Below are positions 8,848 to 17,819 of a stretch of DNA of 64,000 nt, one piece after another. This stretch comes from an uncultured Oscillospiraceae bacterium (GTDB taxonomy: Bacteria; Bacillota; Clostridia; Oscillospirales; Oscillospiraceae). The notes below the pieces were generated by a model. It ran no database searches. It saw only the letters and a list, made by a program, of their open reading frames with translations, and was not told the origin of the DNA. Made by a program: the position numbers and the translations under genes. Location: positions 62,001-126,000 of the forward strand of contig CALWXF010000002.1 in assembly GCA_944385445.1 (NCBI GenBank), written 5' to 3'. Numbering within the stretch: the stretch's first letter is position 1; each line of letters starts with the position of its first letter.

Positions 8848-9885
8848 ATGCTGGCCTATACCTATATCCAGCGGGGCAAATTTGAACTGATGGACAAACC
8901 AAAACCGGTGCTGCTGGACGACCGGGACGCCATTGTGAAGGTGACCTTGGCCAGCATCTGCACCAGTGACCTGCACATCAAGCACGGCAGCGTGCCTCGT
9001 GCGGTCCCCGGCATTACCGTGGGGCACGAGATGGTGGGGGTGGTGGAGCAGGTGGGCGCTGCGGTCACCACTGTAAAGCCCGGGGACCGGGTGACAGTGA
9101 ATGTGGAGACCTTCTGCGGGAGCTGCTTTTTCTGTCAGCACGGATGGGTGAATAACTGCACCGATCAAAATGGCGGCTGGGCCCTGGGGTGCCGCATCGA
9201 CGGCGGACAGGCGGAGTATGTCCGGGTGCCCTATGCAGACCAGGGCCTGGACAAGATTCCAGATACCGTCACCGACTTACAGGCGTTACTGGTGGGGGAT
9301 GTGTTGGCCACAGGCTACTGGGCGGCACAGATTTCTGAGATCAAGGAAGAGGACACGGTGCTCATCTTGGGCGCTGGGCCCACGGGGCTGTGCACCCTCC
9401 AGTGTGTGGCTCTGTATAACCCCAAACGTATCATCGTCTGCGACTTGGACGAGAGCCGCCTGGCCTTTGTCCGCCAACACCATCCCGCAGTGCTGACCAC
9501 AACGCCCAACGGATTGAACGACTTTGTGGTGGCCCACAGCGACCACGGGGGCGCCGATGTGGTGCTGGAAGTGGCAGGGAGCGAGGAGACCTTCCGCATG
9601 GCCTGGGAGTGTGCCCGGCCCAACGCCATTGTCACCGTGGTGGCCCTCTATGACGGCCCCCAGACGCTGCCCCTGCCGGATATGTACGGAAAAAACCTGA
9701 TTTTCAAGACCGGCGGTGTGGACGGCTGCAACTGTCAGGAGACCTTGCGGCTCATTGCCCAGGGAAAGTTGGACACCACGCCTCTGATAACCCACACCTA
9801 CCCGCTTTCTCAGATCGAGGAGGCCTATCACCTGTTTGAGAACCGGCAGGACGGAGTGATTAAAGTAGCCATTGAGATGGCATGA
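8848..9885 (+). CDS. Zinc-dependent medium-chain alcohol dehydrogenase
   Basis: This 345-residue protein is a medium-chain dehydrogenase/reductase related to threonine dehydrogenase and secondary alcohol dehydrogenases. Catalytic zinc ligands are visible in CTSD and GHEMVG, the structural-zinc cysteines in FCGSCFFCQHGWVNNC, and the NAD(P) Rossmann motif in LILGAGPTGLC. The ATG at 8848 has AGAGGGAG upstream and the promoter -10 rules out the earlier ATG. The gene appears monocistronic. Substrate is not predictable; small secondary alcohols, butanediol or sugar alcohols are candidates. It is full length and cytoplasmic. Confidence 0.88.
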   Translation: MLAYTYIQRGKFELMDKPKPVLLDDRDAIVKVTLASICTSDLHIKHGSVPRAVPGITVGHEMVGVVEQVGAAVTTVKPGDRVTVNVETFCGSCFFCQHGWVNNCTDQNGGWALGCRIDGGQAEYVRVPYADQGLDKIPDTVTDLQALLVGDVLATGYWAAQISEIKEEDTVLILGAGPTGLCTLQCVALYNPKRIIVCDLDESRLAFVRQHHPAVLTTTPNGLNDFVVAHSDHGGADVVLEVAGSEETFRMAWECARPNAIVTVVALYDGPQTLPLPDMYGKNLIFKTGGVDGCNCQETLRLIAQGKLDTTPLITHTYPLSQIEEAYHLFENRQDGVIKVAIEMA

Positions 9886-9938
9886 GAATAGCTTTCCCAC
9901 CAAGGTGGGCGCAGCCAGCGCCCGCCTTAAATTTACTC

Positions 9939-9967
9939 TTGACATATATAGATCGCCTACATATAAT
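9939..9967 (+). promoter_or_regulatory. Consensus sigma-A promoter for the padR operon
   Basis: TTGACA and TATAAT, both perfect matches, are separated by exactly 17 bases. The -10 is 33 bases before the padR start. Such a strong promoter normally needs repression, which fits the palindrome directly downstream. Confidence 0.9.
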
Positions 9968-9994
9968 CTCCTATATAGATAACCTATATAGGAG
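9968..9994 (+). promoter_or_regulatory. Palindromic operator, probable PadR autoregulatory site
   Basis: CTCCTATATAGA and CCTATATAGGAG form a 12-bp inverted repeat around a TAA centre with a single mismatch. It lies between the -10 and the start codon, and its right arm includes the ribosome binding site. Binding by PadR would block transcription start, so autorepression is inferred. Confidence 0.7.
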
Positions 9995-10000
9995 GGGCTT

Positions 10001-10348
10001 ATGGAACTGGACAAGAGCTTGGTCAGCGGCAGCATGGGGCTGCTGGTGATGAAATTACTGGAAGAAAAGGACATGTACGGCTATCAGATGATTGAAGAGC
10101 TGAAAAAACGCTCGGATGACACCTTCCATTTAAAAGCGGGCTCGCTGTACCCGCTGCTTCACGGGTTGGAGGAGAAGGGCTGTGTCTGCGCCTATGAGCA
10201 GGATGCGGTGACGGGGAAGCCCAGACGGTACTATCACTTGACGGAACAGGGACACCGAACCCTGCAGGAAAAAGAGGCGTCCTGGAATCAGTACACCCGA
10301 GCAGTGAATCTGGTGCTGAAAGGGGGAGCTTGTTGTGTGGCAGGGTAA
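10001..10348 (+). CDS. PadR-family transcriptional regulator
   Basis: This 115-residue protein has the PadR winged helix: LLVMKLLEEKDMYGYQMIEEL, then LKAGSLYPLLHGLEEKG and the wing GKPRRYYHLTEQG. PadR proteins are dimeric repressors released by small molecules or stress. The start is preceded by GGAGGGG, itself part of the palindromic operator. It overlaps the next gene by 14 bases, and PadR plus a membrane protein with a permease-prefix (HAAS) domain is a recurrent pairing in Firmicutes, so it should regulate that protein. Confidence 0.92.
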   Translation: MELDKSLVSGSMGLLVMKLLEEKDMYGYQMIEELKKRSDDTFHLKAGSLYPLLHGLEEKGCVCAYEQDAVTGKPRRYYHLTEQGHRTLQEKEASWNQYTRAVNLVLKGGACCVAG

Positions 10349-11684
10349 GACCATAGACGGCTATCTGGAGGCTGTGTCGGAACAGATCAAGTGGAGGCGG
10401 GCCCGGCCGGTGGTGACTCAGGAACTGCGGCAACACCTGGAGGAGCAGCGGGATGCCTTTGCAGTTGAAGGGATGGAAAACCCGGAGCAGCTGGCCGTGG
10501 AGGAGATGGGGGACCCGGTGGCCATCGGGGCCCAGCTGGATGGACTCCACCGTCCCAGACCCCAGTGGGGGCTGCTGATGGGTACCATCTTACTGGCTTT
10601 GGTGGGGACGGTTCTCCAGCTGTGGCTCACAGCCACATGGGAGAACCCCAACCTGGATCTCAATCCAATGAGGACAGCGGCGATATTCATTTTGGGGTGT
10701 GGGGCCCTTTTAGTGGGCTACTTTTTGGACGATGCCCGTCTGGCTCGCCACGGCAGGATTGTCTATGTAGGCGCTCTGGTGGCTGGTGTGGTGGCGGTGG
10801 TGCTGTCTCCCCACAGCGAAGGGGTTGCCGTCTATGGCCGATACATCACCTTATGCTACCCCGTGGTGTATGCGCTTTGGGTGTATACCTGCCGCAAAAA
10901 GGGCTGGTGGGGGTTGGTGTTGGCCATAGGAGGCGGTGCCCCGCTGGCGTGGATTTGTATGCGAGTCCCCCACATGCTTGGTTTGCTGCTCCTGCTGGTT
11001 AGTGGATTTGCGCTGTTGTTGGCGGCTGCTTGGAATGATTGGTTTGGAGTGGGTAAGCGGAAGGGCGTTTTGCTGGTGCTGACCTGTGGTGTGCTGTTTG
11101 CCGCTGGGGCGTGGGTCCTTCTGTTTGGCTACGGCTACGGTGTGCAGCGGCTGCAGGTGTTTCTCCACCCGGAGCAAGATCTCATGGGCATGGGGTATCA
11201 GGCCAGTATCATCCGAGGCGTGTTGGACAGCTCCCAGTGGCTGGGGGAGGGCACCTGGAGCAGCAAACTGCCCTTTGAGAGGATGGTCCCAGGCTGTGAG
11301 GCGGACGCCTTTCTCACCACCATCATCCATCAACTGGGATGGGGGCCGTTTCTGGCCGTGGTGCTGCTGTTCGCAGGGCTAATGGCGTGGCTGGGGTGCC
11401 GCTGTCTCAGGCACAGAAGCCAGTTGGGGAGAGCGGTGATTCTGACGGTACTGTTCGTCCTCTGCGGTCAAGCTCTGTGCAGTGTGGTGTGGAACCTGGG
11501 GTATGCCCTATTTGCCTCGAGCTTTCCGCTGATGGCAGGGAACTGGAACACCGTGATCAATATGGGGCTCATTGGCCTGGCCCTGTCGGTGCTGCGAGGG
11601 GAGAGCATCGCCTGCGATTATGGCGGGGAGGAGAAGAACTGGCTGCCCCGGTATCGCATCAAAGTGCTGGTAGAGAAATGCTAA
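10335..11684 (+). CDS. Permease-prefix (HAAS) domain fused to an FtsW/RodA-like SEDS membrane protein
   Basis: The 449-residue protein starts at a GTG preceded by AGGGGGAG. Residues 1-75 form a soluble helical prefix (YLEAVSEQIKWRRARP, EEMGDPVAIGAQLD) like the HAAS domain found beside PadR regulators. The rest has about ten membrane helices. The segment RLQVFLHPEQDLMGMGYQAS, then IIRGVLDSSQWLGEG, the EADAFLTTIIHQLGW region and a late ALFASSFPLMAGN follow the order of conserved blocks in SEDS glycosyltransferases, with Asp in EADAF as the likely catalytic residue. SEDS proteins polymerise peptidoglycan glycan strands from lipid II. A PadR-controlled accessory SEDS protein suggests stress-inducible wall synthesis; a specific role is unknown. 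Confidence 0.78.
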   Translation: MWQGKTIDGYLEAVSEQIKWRRARPVVTQELRQHLEEQRDAFAVEGMENPEQLAVEEMGDPVAIGAQLDGLHRPRPQWGLLMGTILLALVGTVLQLWLTATWENPNLDLNPMRTAAIFILGCGALLVGYFLDDARLARHGRIVYVGALVAGVVAVVLSPHSEGVAVYGRYITLCYPVVYALWVYTCRKKGWWGLVLAIGGGAPLAWICMRVPHMLGLLLLLVSGFALLLAAAWNDWFGVGKRKGVLLVLTCGVLFAAGAWVLLFGYGYGVQRLQVFLHPEQDLMGMGYQASIIRGVLDSSQWLGEGTWSSKLPFERMVPGCEADAFLTTIIHQLGWGPFLAVVLLFAGLMAWLGCRCLRHRSQLGRAVILTVLFVLCGQALCSVVWNLGYALFASSFPLMAGNWNTVINMGLIGLALSVLRGESIACDYGGEEKNWLPRYRIKVLVEKC

Positions 11685-11693
11685 TCGGCGATC

Positions 11694-11729
11694 AGAGGCT
11701 CCGCCTATGGGCGGGGCCTCTCGCTTTTT
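11694..11729 (+). terminator. Intrinsic terminator of the padR/SEDS operon
   Basis: AGAGGCTCCGCC pairs with GGCGGGGCCTCT around a TATG loop and is followed by CGCTTTTT. It lies just after the stop codon. Confidence 0.88.
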
Positions 11730-11742
11730 GACTTTGCATAGA

Positions 11743-11771
11743 TTGCCAGATAGGGCGGCTCGTGCTATGAT
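11743..11771 (+). promoter_or_regulatory. Probable promoter of the P-loop kinase/macro-domain operon
   Basis: TTGCCA and TATGAT, each five of six to consensus, are 17 bases apart. The -10 is about 30 bases before the kinase start codon. Confidence 0.6.
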
Positions 11772-11802
11772 AGACCCAACCACACAGTTGGGAGGGAGCA
11801 AC

Positions 11803-12312
11803 ATGGTTTTTCTGATTGCAGGGGCATCCCACACGGGGAAAACCGCCCTGGCCCAGCGTCTGTTGGAGAAGTATGGATACCCCTATCTGTCCATCGACCA
11901 TCTGAAAATGGGACTGATTCGCAGCGGCTACACCACCCTGACGCCCATGAGCGAGGACCGGAAGCTGACGAATTATCTGTGGCCAGTGGTGCGGGAAATC
12001 ATCAAGACCGCCATCGAAAACGGGCAGAATCTCATTGTAGAGGGCTGCTATATTCCCTTCGACTGGGCAAAGGATTTTGAGGAGCGGTATTGCGCTCAAA
12101 TCCAATACCGCTGTCTGGTGATGAGTGAGGCGTATATCCGAAGCCATTATCAGGAGATCAAAGAGTATGCCAATGTAGTGGAACACAGGGGCGATGATTC
12201 GGATTGTACCCTGGACATGCTGCTCCGAGACAACGCCCAAACGCTGGAATCCTGCCGGGAGTATGGTCTCCCTTATATCCTGATTGACAGGGACTATGAC
12301 ATAGATCTTTGA
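11803..12312 (+). CDS. P-loop nucleotide kinase-like protein
   Basis: This 169-residue protein opens [20 protein letters not shown], a Walker A at residues 7-14, followed by SIDHLKMG and [16 protein letters not shown], which is the layout of small AAA/kinase proteins such as adenylate-, shikimate- or zeta-toxin-like kinases. The ATG at 11803 has GGGAGGGAG upstream. It begins a run with the macro-domain, DUF2200 and vWA genes, 22 bases before the macro gene. Substrate is unknown; the context suggests handling of a nucleotide or ADP-ribose-linked metabolite, which is inference. Confidence 0.72.
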   Translation: MVFLIAGASHTGKTALAQRLLEKYGYPYLSIDHLKMGLIRSGYTTLTPMSEDRKLTNYLWPVVREIIKTAIENGQNLIVEGCYIPFDWAKDFEERYCAQIQYRCLVMSEAYIRSHYQEIKEYANVVEHRGDDSDCTLDMLLRDNAQTLESCREYGLPYILIDRDYDIDL

Positions 12313-12334
12313 AGAATGCCAAGGAGGTGGACCT

Positions 12335-13309
<975 letters not shown>

Positions 13310-13313
13310 TACC

Positions 13314-13664
13314 ATGCCCCGTGCCGATGTGACACAGATGCTCTTTGCCAAACTCTATCCCCTCTTGGTCAGCAAGGCCGAGAAGAAGGGGCGGACCAGG
13401 GAAGAGGTGGACCAGGTGACCAGCTGGCTCACCGGATATACCCCAGAGGCGCTTGCCCCGTTGGAGCAGTCTGACACCACCTATGGCGACTTTTTCCGCA
13501 ACGCCCCGGCTATGAACCCCAACCGGTCACTGATCACGGGCAAGGTGTGCGGCGTCCGGGTGGTGGAGATTCAAGAGCCGCTGATGCGGGAGATTCGGTA
13601 TCTGGACAAGCTGGTGGACGAGCTGGCCAAAGGAAAATCTATGGAGCAGATTTTGAGAACGTAA
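13314..13664 (+). CDS. DUF2200 family protein
   Basis: The 116-residue protein matches the conserved layout of DUF2200: [52 protein letters not shown] and [20 protein letters not shown]. The family is small, cytoplasmic and has no assigned function. The ATG at 13314 has GGGAGG upstream and begins four bases after the macro-domain stop codon, so the two are coupled. Its place between an ADP-ribose enzyme and a vWA protein suggests a role in the same pathway. Confidence 0.85.
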   Translation: MPRADVTQMLFAKLYPLLVSKAEKKGRTREEVDQVTSWLTGYTPEALAPLEQSDTTYGDFFRNAPAMNPNRSLITGKVCGVRVVEIQEPLMREIRYLDKLVDELAKGKSMEQILRT

Positions 13665-13700
13665 TTGTCGCCTGCCAGGCGACCACATAGAGAGAAAATT

Positions 13701-13748
13701 CCCCTATCCTGTGGTTGTAAGCCAACCACCCAGAATAGGGGGATTTTT
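13701..13748 (+). promoter_or_regulatory. Hairpin with U tract that sequesters the vWA gene ribosome binding site
   Basis: CCCCTAT pairs with ATAGGGG, and inside this CTG/CAG and TGGTTG/CCAACCA continue the stem around a TAAG loop. The 3' arm contains the GGGGG ribosome binding site of the vWA gene, and a run of T follows to the base before its ATG. The element can act as an intrinsic terminator for the upstream operon and as a translational block for vWA. Confidence 0.65.
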
Positions 13749-14405
13749 ATGAACAAGAATTTGACCGAGTTGGTATTTATTCTGGACCGCAGCGGCTCCA
13801 TGCAGGGGCTGGAGGGGGACACCATCGGCGGCTTCAATGCCATGCTGGAAAAGCAAAAGCAGGAGCCCGGTCAGGCGTTTGTCTCCACCATCCTCTTTGA
13901 CGACCGCACCGAAGTGCTCCACGACCGGATGCAGGTGGGGCAGGTCCGGCCCATTACCCGCAAGGAATACTACGTCCGGGGGTGTACCGCTCTGTTGGAC
14001 GCTGTGGGCGGGGCCATTCACCACATTGGAAACATCCATAAATATGCCCGCCGATCGGATGTGCCGGAACACACCCTCTTTGTCATCACCACCGACGGCA
14101 TGGAGAATGCCAGCCGCCGCTATTCCGCCCAGCAGGTCAAACAGATGATTGAGCGGCAAAAGAAGCGGTACGGCTGGGAGTTTCTCTTCCTGGGGGCCAA
14201 CATCGACGCCGTGGAGACGGCGGGAGAGCTGGGCATTGGCCCGGACCGGGCGGTAAACTACCACTGTGACAGCCAGGGCACCCAGCTCAACTACGAGACC
14301 ATCAGCCAGGCGGTGAGCACCGTCCGGTGCAGTGCTCCCTTGGGTGCCAACTGGAAGGATGCCATTGAGGCGGATTTCCACCAGCGGCAGGGAGGACGCC
14401 GCTGA
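13749..14405 (+). CDS. von Willebrand A-domain protein, TerY-like
   Basis: The 218-residue protein is a single cytoplasmic vWA domain with an intact metal-ion-dependent adhesion site: DRSGSM near residue 12, the threonine in RGCTALLDAVGG and the aspartate in VITTDGMENASRRYS. There is no signal peptide or membrane helix. The ATG at 13749 follows GGGGGATTTTT; the frame is open upstream but no better start is present. TerY-type vWA proteins work with macro or ADP-ribose enzymes and kinases in poorly understood stress modules, which matches this neighbourhood. Its ribosome binding site lies in a hairpin. Confidence 0.87.
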   Translation: MNKNLTELVFILDRSGSMQGLEGDTIGGFNAMLEKQKQEPGQAFVSTILFDDRTEVLHDRMQVGQVRPITRKEYYVRGCTALLDAVGGAIHHIGNIHKYARRSDVPEHTLFVITTDGMENASRRYSAQQVKQMIERQKKRYGWEFLFLGANIDAVETAGELGIGPDRAVNYHCDSQGTQLNYETISQAVSTVRCSAPLGANWKDAIEADFHQRQGGRR

Positions 14406-14409
14406 GGGG

Positions 14410-14859
14410 TCACATCTGCCCCTTCCAGACCCGGGCCAGGATGTCCTTGAGTACCAGCAGGGCGTCGGTGTGGTTGTAGCCGTAGTCTACCCGCAGCTGG
14501 GTGAGCATTTCCCGCAGGGCAGGGGCGTAGTCGTTGATGCGCACGGTTTTGTGGTAGGTGGCCAGCACCGGATACTTCTTGCTCCAAACTTTGTTCCAGT
14601 CAATGCGGGCCTGGGCCTCATCGCTGACGCTGTCGATCATCTGCTGGGCCTGCTGTTCGTCAAAGTCGTACTCAATGAGCTCGTCCAGAGTCATGTGGTA
14701 GAGCATGGCCAATCCCTTGGACTGGCGAATGTCGGGCAGCGTCTCGTTGGTCTCCCATTTGGAGATGGTCTGGCGGCTGACCCCCAGCTTTTCCGCCACA
14801 TTTTCCTGGGTCAGCCCGCTCTTTTTCCGGGCGTGGTATAAACTGCTTCCCAAACTCAT
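14410..14859 (-). CDS. XRE-family transcriptional regulator
   Basis: The 149-residue protein has a Cro/CI helix-turn-helix in its first 65 residues (GLTQENVAEKLGVSRQTISK, WETNETLPDI) followed by LYHMTLDELIEYD, a common extension in Clostridial regulators. The C-terminal half is helical with no recognised domain. The start has AGGAGG eight bases upstream. It converges on the vWA gene with only four bases between the stop codons. Targets are unknown; self-regulation or control of the adjacent vWA/macro module is possible. Confidence 0.85.
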   Translation of the reverse strand: MSLGSSLYHARKKSGLTQENVAEKLGVSRQTISKWETNETLPDIRQSKGLAMLYHMTLDELIEYDFDEQQAQQMIDSVSDEAQARIDWNKVWSKKYPVLATYHKTVRINDYAPALREMLTQLRVDYGYNHTDALLVLKDILARVWKGQM

Positions 14860-14960
14860 GGTGTGATCCTCCTGGTTTTGCTTGTTTTGTATGTTCAGTA
14901 TACCGTCCTCACGAGAAAAAAGCTACCAAGGGAAACTGGAATGTTTGCCCGTTTTCCTAA

Positions 14961-15002
14961 CAAGAAAGAAGCAGGCATCCCGGTTTAAACGGGAAGCCTG
15001 CT
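14961..15002 (-). terminator. Intrinsic terminator of the minus-strand deformylase-MATE operon
   Basis: GCAGGC and TCCCG pair with CGGGA and GCCTGC around a GTTTAAA loop. Read on the minus strand it is followed by TTCTTTCTTGTT, placing it just after the MATE gene. Confidence 0.8.
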
Positions 15003-15022
15003 CTCGTAGTCATTGCCGTTTC

Positions 15023-16327
15023 TCACGCAAAGCGCTTCTTTTTCATGAAATATAGGTAGACCAGCAAGGACACAACGCCATCGAAGGCCATACCAAAGCC
15101 GAACAGCAGTGCAATTCCGGTGAGGGAAGGGGTCCAGACTCCGGCACAATAGAGGAGAAAGGCGACGCCATAATATAGGGTGTTGGTGGCGATGGACTCA
15201 AACAGCATGTAATTGGTTTTGCCCAAGGCATAGAAGACGGCATCAAATACATTCTGAAAGGCATACACCATATAAAAGCCCAGCAGAAGCAGCACCAAGC
15301 GAAATAGGGCGTCTGTGTCAGAGTAGCCCAGAACATACTGCATAAATGGTTTCCAGAACGGGATGGAACCCAGCCATATTACGCAGATGACACCTGTGAG
15401 AGCAAAGTATATACGTTGGCGCACCGGACAAGATGTGGGATCGGAAGAAACCTCACGTTTGATGACCTCTGCCAGCTGTGTCACCGGAAGCAGAAGCCAG
15501 CTCCAGATGAAGCTATTTGCCACCCAGTAGAGACCTTGCTCCTGGACTACATTCACCATGCGCACAATCATCAACATATAGGCCAGATTCCGCACAAAGG
15601 ACTCCAGGCCGGAAAGACCTCCTATCTTGAAAAATTCGTTCAACCAGCCAAAAGAGATAGGTTCTCTAGTAAATAGTCGAACGCCTTCTCTGGACAGCAT
15701 CGAAAGCGATACGATCAGCAGCAAGGTGTTGACGAGAAGATTGGAATATCCAACACCATTGATGCCCAGGTGGAGGGAGCAGGGTAGGGGAGAGATAAGC
15801 AAAGTATCCAGAACCATGCTCAAAACCAACCGGGATAAGGTCAGAAAATAGAGATATCTGGTTCGGCCCAGAGTGATGAGGGCGACTAGGGCAAAGGAAC
15901 CCAGCATCCCCAGCCCGTTGGCGAAACACTCCAGGCGGATGTAGGAGGCAGAGGCGTCCACCATGCTGGGGTATACCGCCATCCCGTGCAGCAGAGGCCG
16001 GACCAGAATGCCCAGCGCCAGAGACATGGCTGTATAGACACAGGCGGTGACGAGCAGGCCGCTTCGGACCCGATTGTTAAATTCGCCTCTCTCCTTTGCT
16101 GCTTGGCCTAGAAAGTAGAACAGGGGGAGCAGCACAGCCTCTTGAATGACTTCATAGGCTAGGTTCACCCACCCAAGCTGACCCGCAATGGAATAGGCCC
16201 ATGGGTCGGGCATTTGACCCAAGAAATAGATGCGGGCAGTGGTGTAAATGGCAGGACATAGACCCATGACCAGCAAAGAGAGGTAGAGGCGGAAATCAAA
16301 TGTGTAGAGAGACGGCTGTTTTCTCAT
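15023..16327 (-). CDS. MATE-family multidrug/sodium-driven efflux protein
   Basis: The 434-residue protein has about twelve membrane helices and the general layout of the MATE/polysaccharide flippase superfamily. Typical stretches are SLLVMGLCPAIYTTARIYFL, the mid-protein LGINGVGYSNLLVNTLLL and LLLGFYMVYAFQNVFDAVFY. MATE transporters expel organic cations or drugs using sodium or proton gradients. It overlaps the upstream yfcE-like gene by four bases and is the last gene of a five-gene minus-strand operon. A lipid or polysaccharide flippase role is not excluded. Confidence 0.78.
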   Translation of the reverse strand: MRKQPSLYTFDFRLYLSLLVMGLCPAIYTTARIYFLGQMPDPWAYSIAGQLGWVNLAYEVIQEAVLLPLFYFLGQAAKERGEFNNRVRSGLLVTACVYTAMSLALGILVRPLLHGMAVYPSMVDASASYIRLECFANGLGMLGSFALVALITLGRTRYLYFLTLSRLVLSMVLDTLLISPLPCSLHLGINGVGYSNLLVNTLLLIVSLSMLSREGVRLFTREPISFGWLNEFFKIGGLSGLESFVRNLAYMLMIVRMVNVVQEQGLYWVANSFIWSWLLLPVTQLAEVIKREVSSDPTSCPVRQRIYFALTGVICVIWLGSIPFWKPFMQYVLGYSDTDALFRLVLLLLGFYMVYAFQNVFDAVFYALGKTNYMLFESIATNTLYYGVAFLLYCAGVWTPSLTGIALLFGFGMAFDGVVSLLVYLYFMKKKRFA

Positions 16328-16782
16328 GGCATCTCATGGGGAATGTTGATTTTCTCTACCTGTATCTTCCCACCTGCAAGCTCTGCCATCATCATGGTGA
16401 TTTCCTGGTGGAACCGCCGGGGGCCGCAGGAGCCGGGATTGAGCCAGAGAATGCCGTCTTTTTCCTCCTGCACATACTTGTGGGAGTGGCCGAATACCAC
16501 CACATCCACCCCTGAGAGGTCCGCTGGGACCTCTTTTTTGTTGTGGACCAAAAAGAAGGTGACACCCTCTAACGTGACAGTGAGATCGTGGGGGATATCT
16601 TCTGCCCACTCCTTGTCGTTGTTGCCCCGGACGATGTAGAGGGGGGCGAACTGCTGCAGCTGCTCCACGATGGCTGGTTTGTTGATGTCACCGCCGTGGA
16701 GAATGGCGTCTGCGGTTTTCAGATACTCCACCACCTGGGGCCGAAGCAGGCCGTGGGTGTCAGAGAGAATGGCGAGTCTCAT
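16324..16782 (-). CDS. YfcE/MJ0936-type phosphodiesterase
   Basis: The 152-residue metallophosphoesterase has all the expected metal-binding motifs: SDTHG near residue 8, HGGDIN at 34, RGNNDKEW at 52, LVHNKKE and the late GHSHKYV. These small enzymes hydrolyse phosphodiesters and use two metal ions, usually Mn or Ni. Physiological substrate is unknown. It overlaps SDR upstream and MATE downstream by four bases each, so expression is coupled. Full length and cytoplasmic. Confidence 0.88.
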   Translation of the reverse strand: MRLAILSDTHGLLRPQVVEYLKTADAILHGGDINKPAIVEQLQQFAPLYIVRGNNDKEWAEDIPHDLTVTLEGVTFFLVHNKKEVPADLSGVDVVVFGHSHKYVQEEKDGILWLNPGSCGPRRFHQEITMMMAELAGGKIQVEKINIPHEMP

Positions 16783-17492
16783 GTGCGCTCACCTCCAAGA
16801 GTCCACCCACAGTCGTTGTGATAGATCATCTGGCGGGTCATACCACCGTCAATGCAGATGTTCTCCCCGGTGATAAAGCCCGCCTGGTCCGAACACAAGT
16901 ACAGTACCATGTTGGCAATGTCCATAGGATTGCCCACCCGCCCGGCGGGGTGCTGGATGGCATCGGGTCCCTCATAGACGGTATAGTCGGTGTCAATCCA
17001 GCCGGGGGATATGGAATTTACTCGCACTTTGCCTGCCAAACTCACCGCCAAGGCGTGGGTCAGGGCGGAGATGCCGCCCTTGGCGGCTGTATAGCTCTCG
17101 GTTTGGGGCTGGCTCATGCGGTCCCGGGAGGAGGAGATGTTCACAATGGCCCCGCCGGGGGCGAAGTGGGGGGCAAACAGCTTGGCAAGGTAAAAGGGGG
17201 CGGTGACCCCCACCCGCAAAGCGTAATTGAACTCCTCATAGGTGCAGTCCTCAATGCCCTTCATCAGGGGAAGGGCGTTGTTGATGAGATAATCCACATG
17301 CCCGTGGTCAGCAATGACTTTATGGGCAAAGCGCTCCAACACCTCCTGATGGGCCAGATCGCCCACGAAGTAGTCGTTGGGGAGCAGGTCGATGATGCAA
17401 ACTTTGGCCCCCGCTTTGCGAAATTTCTCCACGATGGCCTTGCCGATGCCCTTGGCACCGCCGGTGACTACAGCTACCTTGTTTTCAAACAT
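16779..17492 (-). CDS. SDR-family oxidoreductase
   Basis: The 237-residue protein has the Rossmann signature TGGAKGIG at about residues 10-17, the catalytic serine in SSSRDRM, the YxxxK active site in YTAAKGG and the SISPGWIDTD segment typical of classical short-chain dehydrogenases. It is likely NAD(P)H-dependent and acts on a carbonyl or hydroxy substrate; which one is not predictable. It lies in the deformylase-like/TIGR04076/SDR/YfcE/MATE operon. The start has AGGAGG-like sequence (AAGGAGGAACCGCC region) upstream. Confidence 0.9.
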   Translation of the reverse strand: MFENKVAVVTGGAKGIGKAIVEKFRKAGAKVCIIDLLPNDYFVGDLAHQEVLERFAHKVIADHGHVDYLINNALPLMKGIEDCTYEEFNYALRVGVTAPFYLAKLFAPHFAPGGAIVNISSSRDRMSQPQTESYTAAKGGISALTHALAVSLAGKVRVNSISPGWIDTDYTVYEGPDAIQHPAGRVGNPMDIANMVLYLCSDQAGFITGENICIDGGMTRQMIYHNDCGWTLGGERT

Positions 17493-17504
17493 GGCGGTTC
17501 CTCC

Positions 17505-17819
17505 TTACTCTGCATCCTCGTCCAGGGCCTCCACCAGAAAGCTCACCGGACGGAAGCCATCGTTGCAGGAGAGCATGGCGGACTTGGGGTTCTTCATCCA
17601 GCCGTCATAGAAATTTTCCGCCCCGTGGCTCAGGGCCAGAACAAAGGGGGAGAGGGTGTCCCAAGCGCTCTGGCAAAAGCCCTCTGGTTTTTCCCAGCCG
17701 TTGGCGATGAAGACCTGCCCCACCTCCATGTCACAGGCGTGGGAGATGGGATTCTCATACTGGGCCATCAGGTCTGGATATTGAGTGATGCGCATGACAG
17801 TAATTTTACACTTTTTCAT
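17505..17819 (-). CDS. TIGR04076 family protein
   Basis: The 104-residue protein starts MKKCKITVMR and carries MEVGQVFIANGWEKPEGFC and AWDTLSPFVLALSHGAENF, which follow the layout of the TIGR04076 family of small proteins with unknown function. Several cysteines (Cys4, one in ISHACDME, one in GFCQ and one in LSCND) recall the family's conserved metal-like pattern. It overlaps the deformylase-like gene by four bases and precedes the SDR gene by 12. Confidence 0.82.
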   Translation of the reverse strand: MKKCKITVMRITQYPDLMAQYENPISHACDMEVGQVFIANGWEKPEGFCQSAWDTLSPFVLALSHGAENFYDGWMKNPKSAMLSCNDGFRPVSFLVEALDEDAE

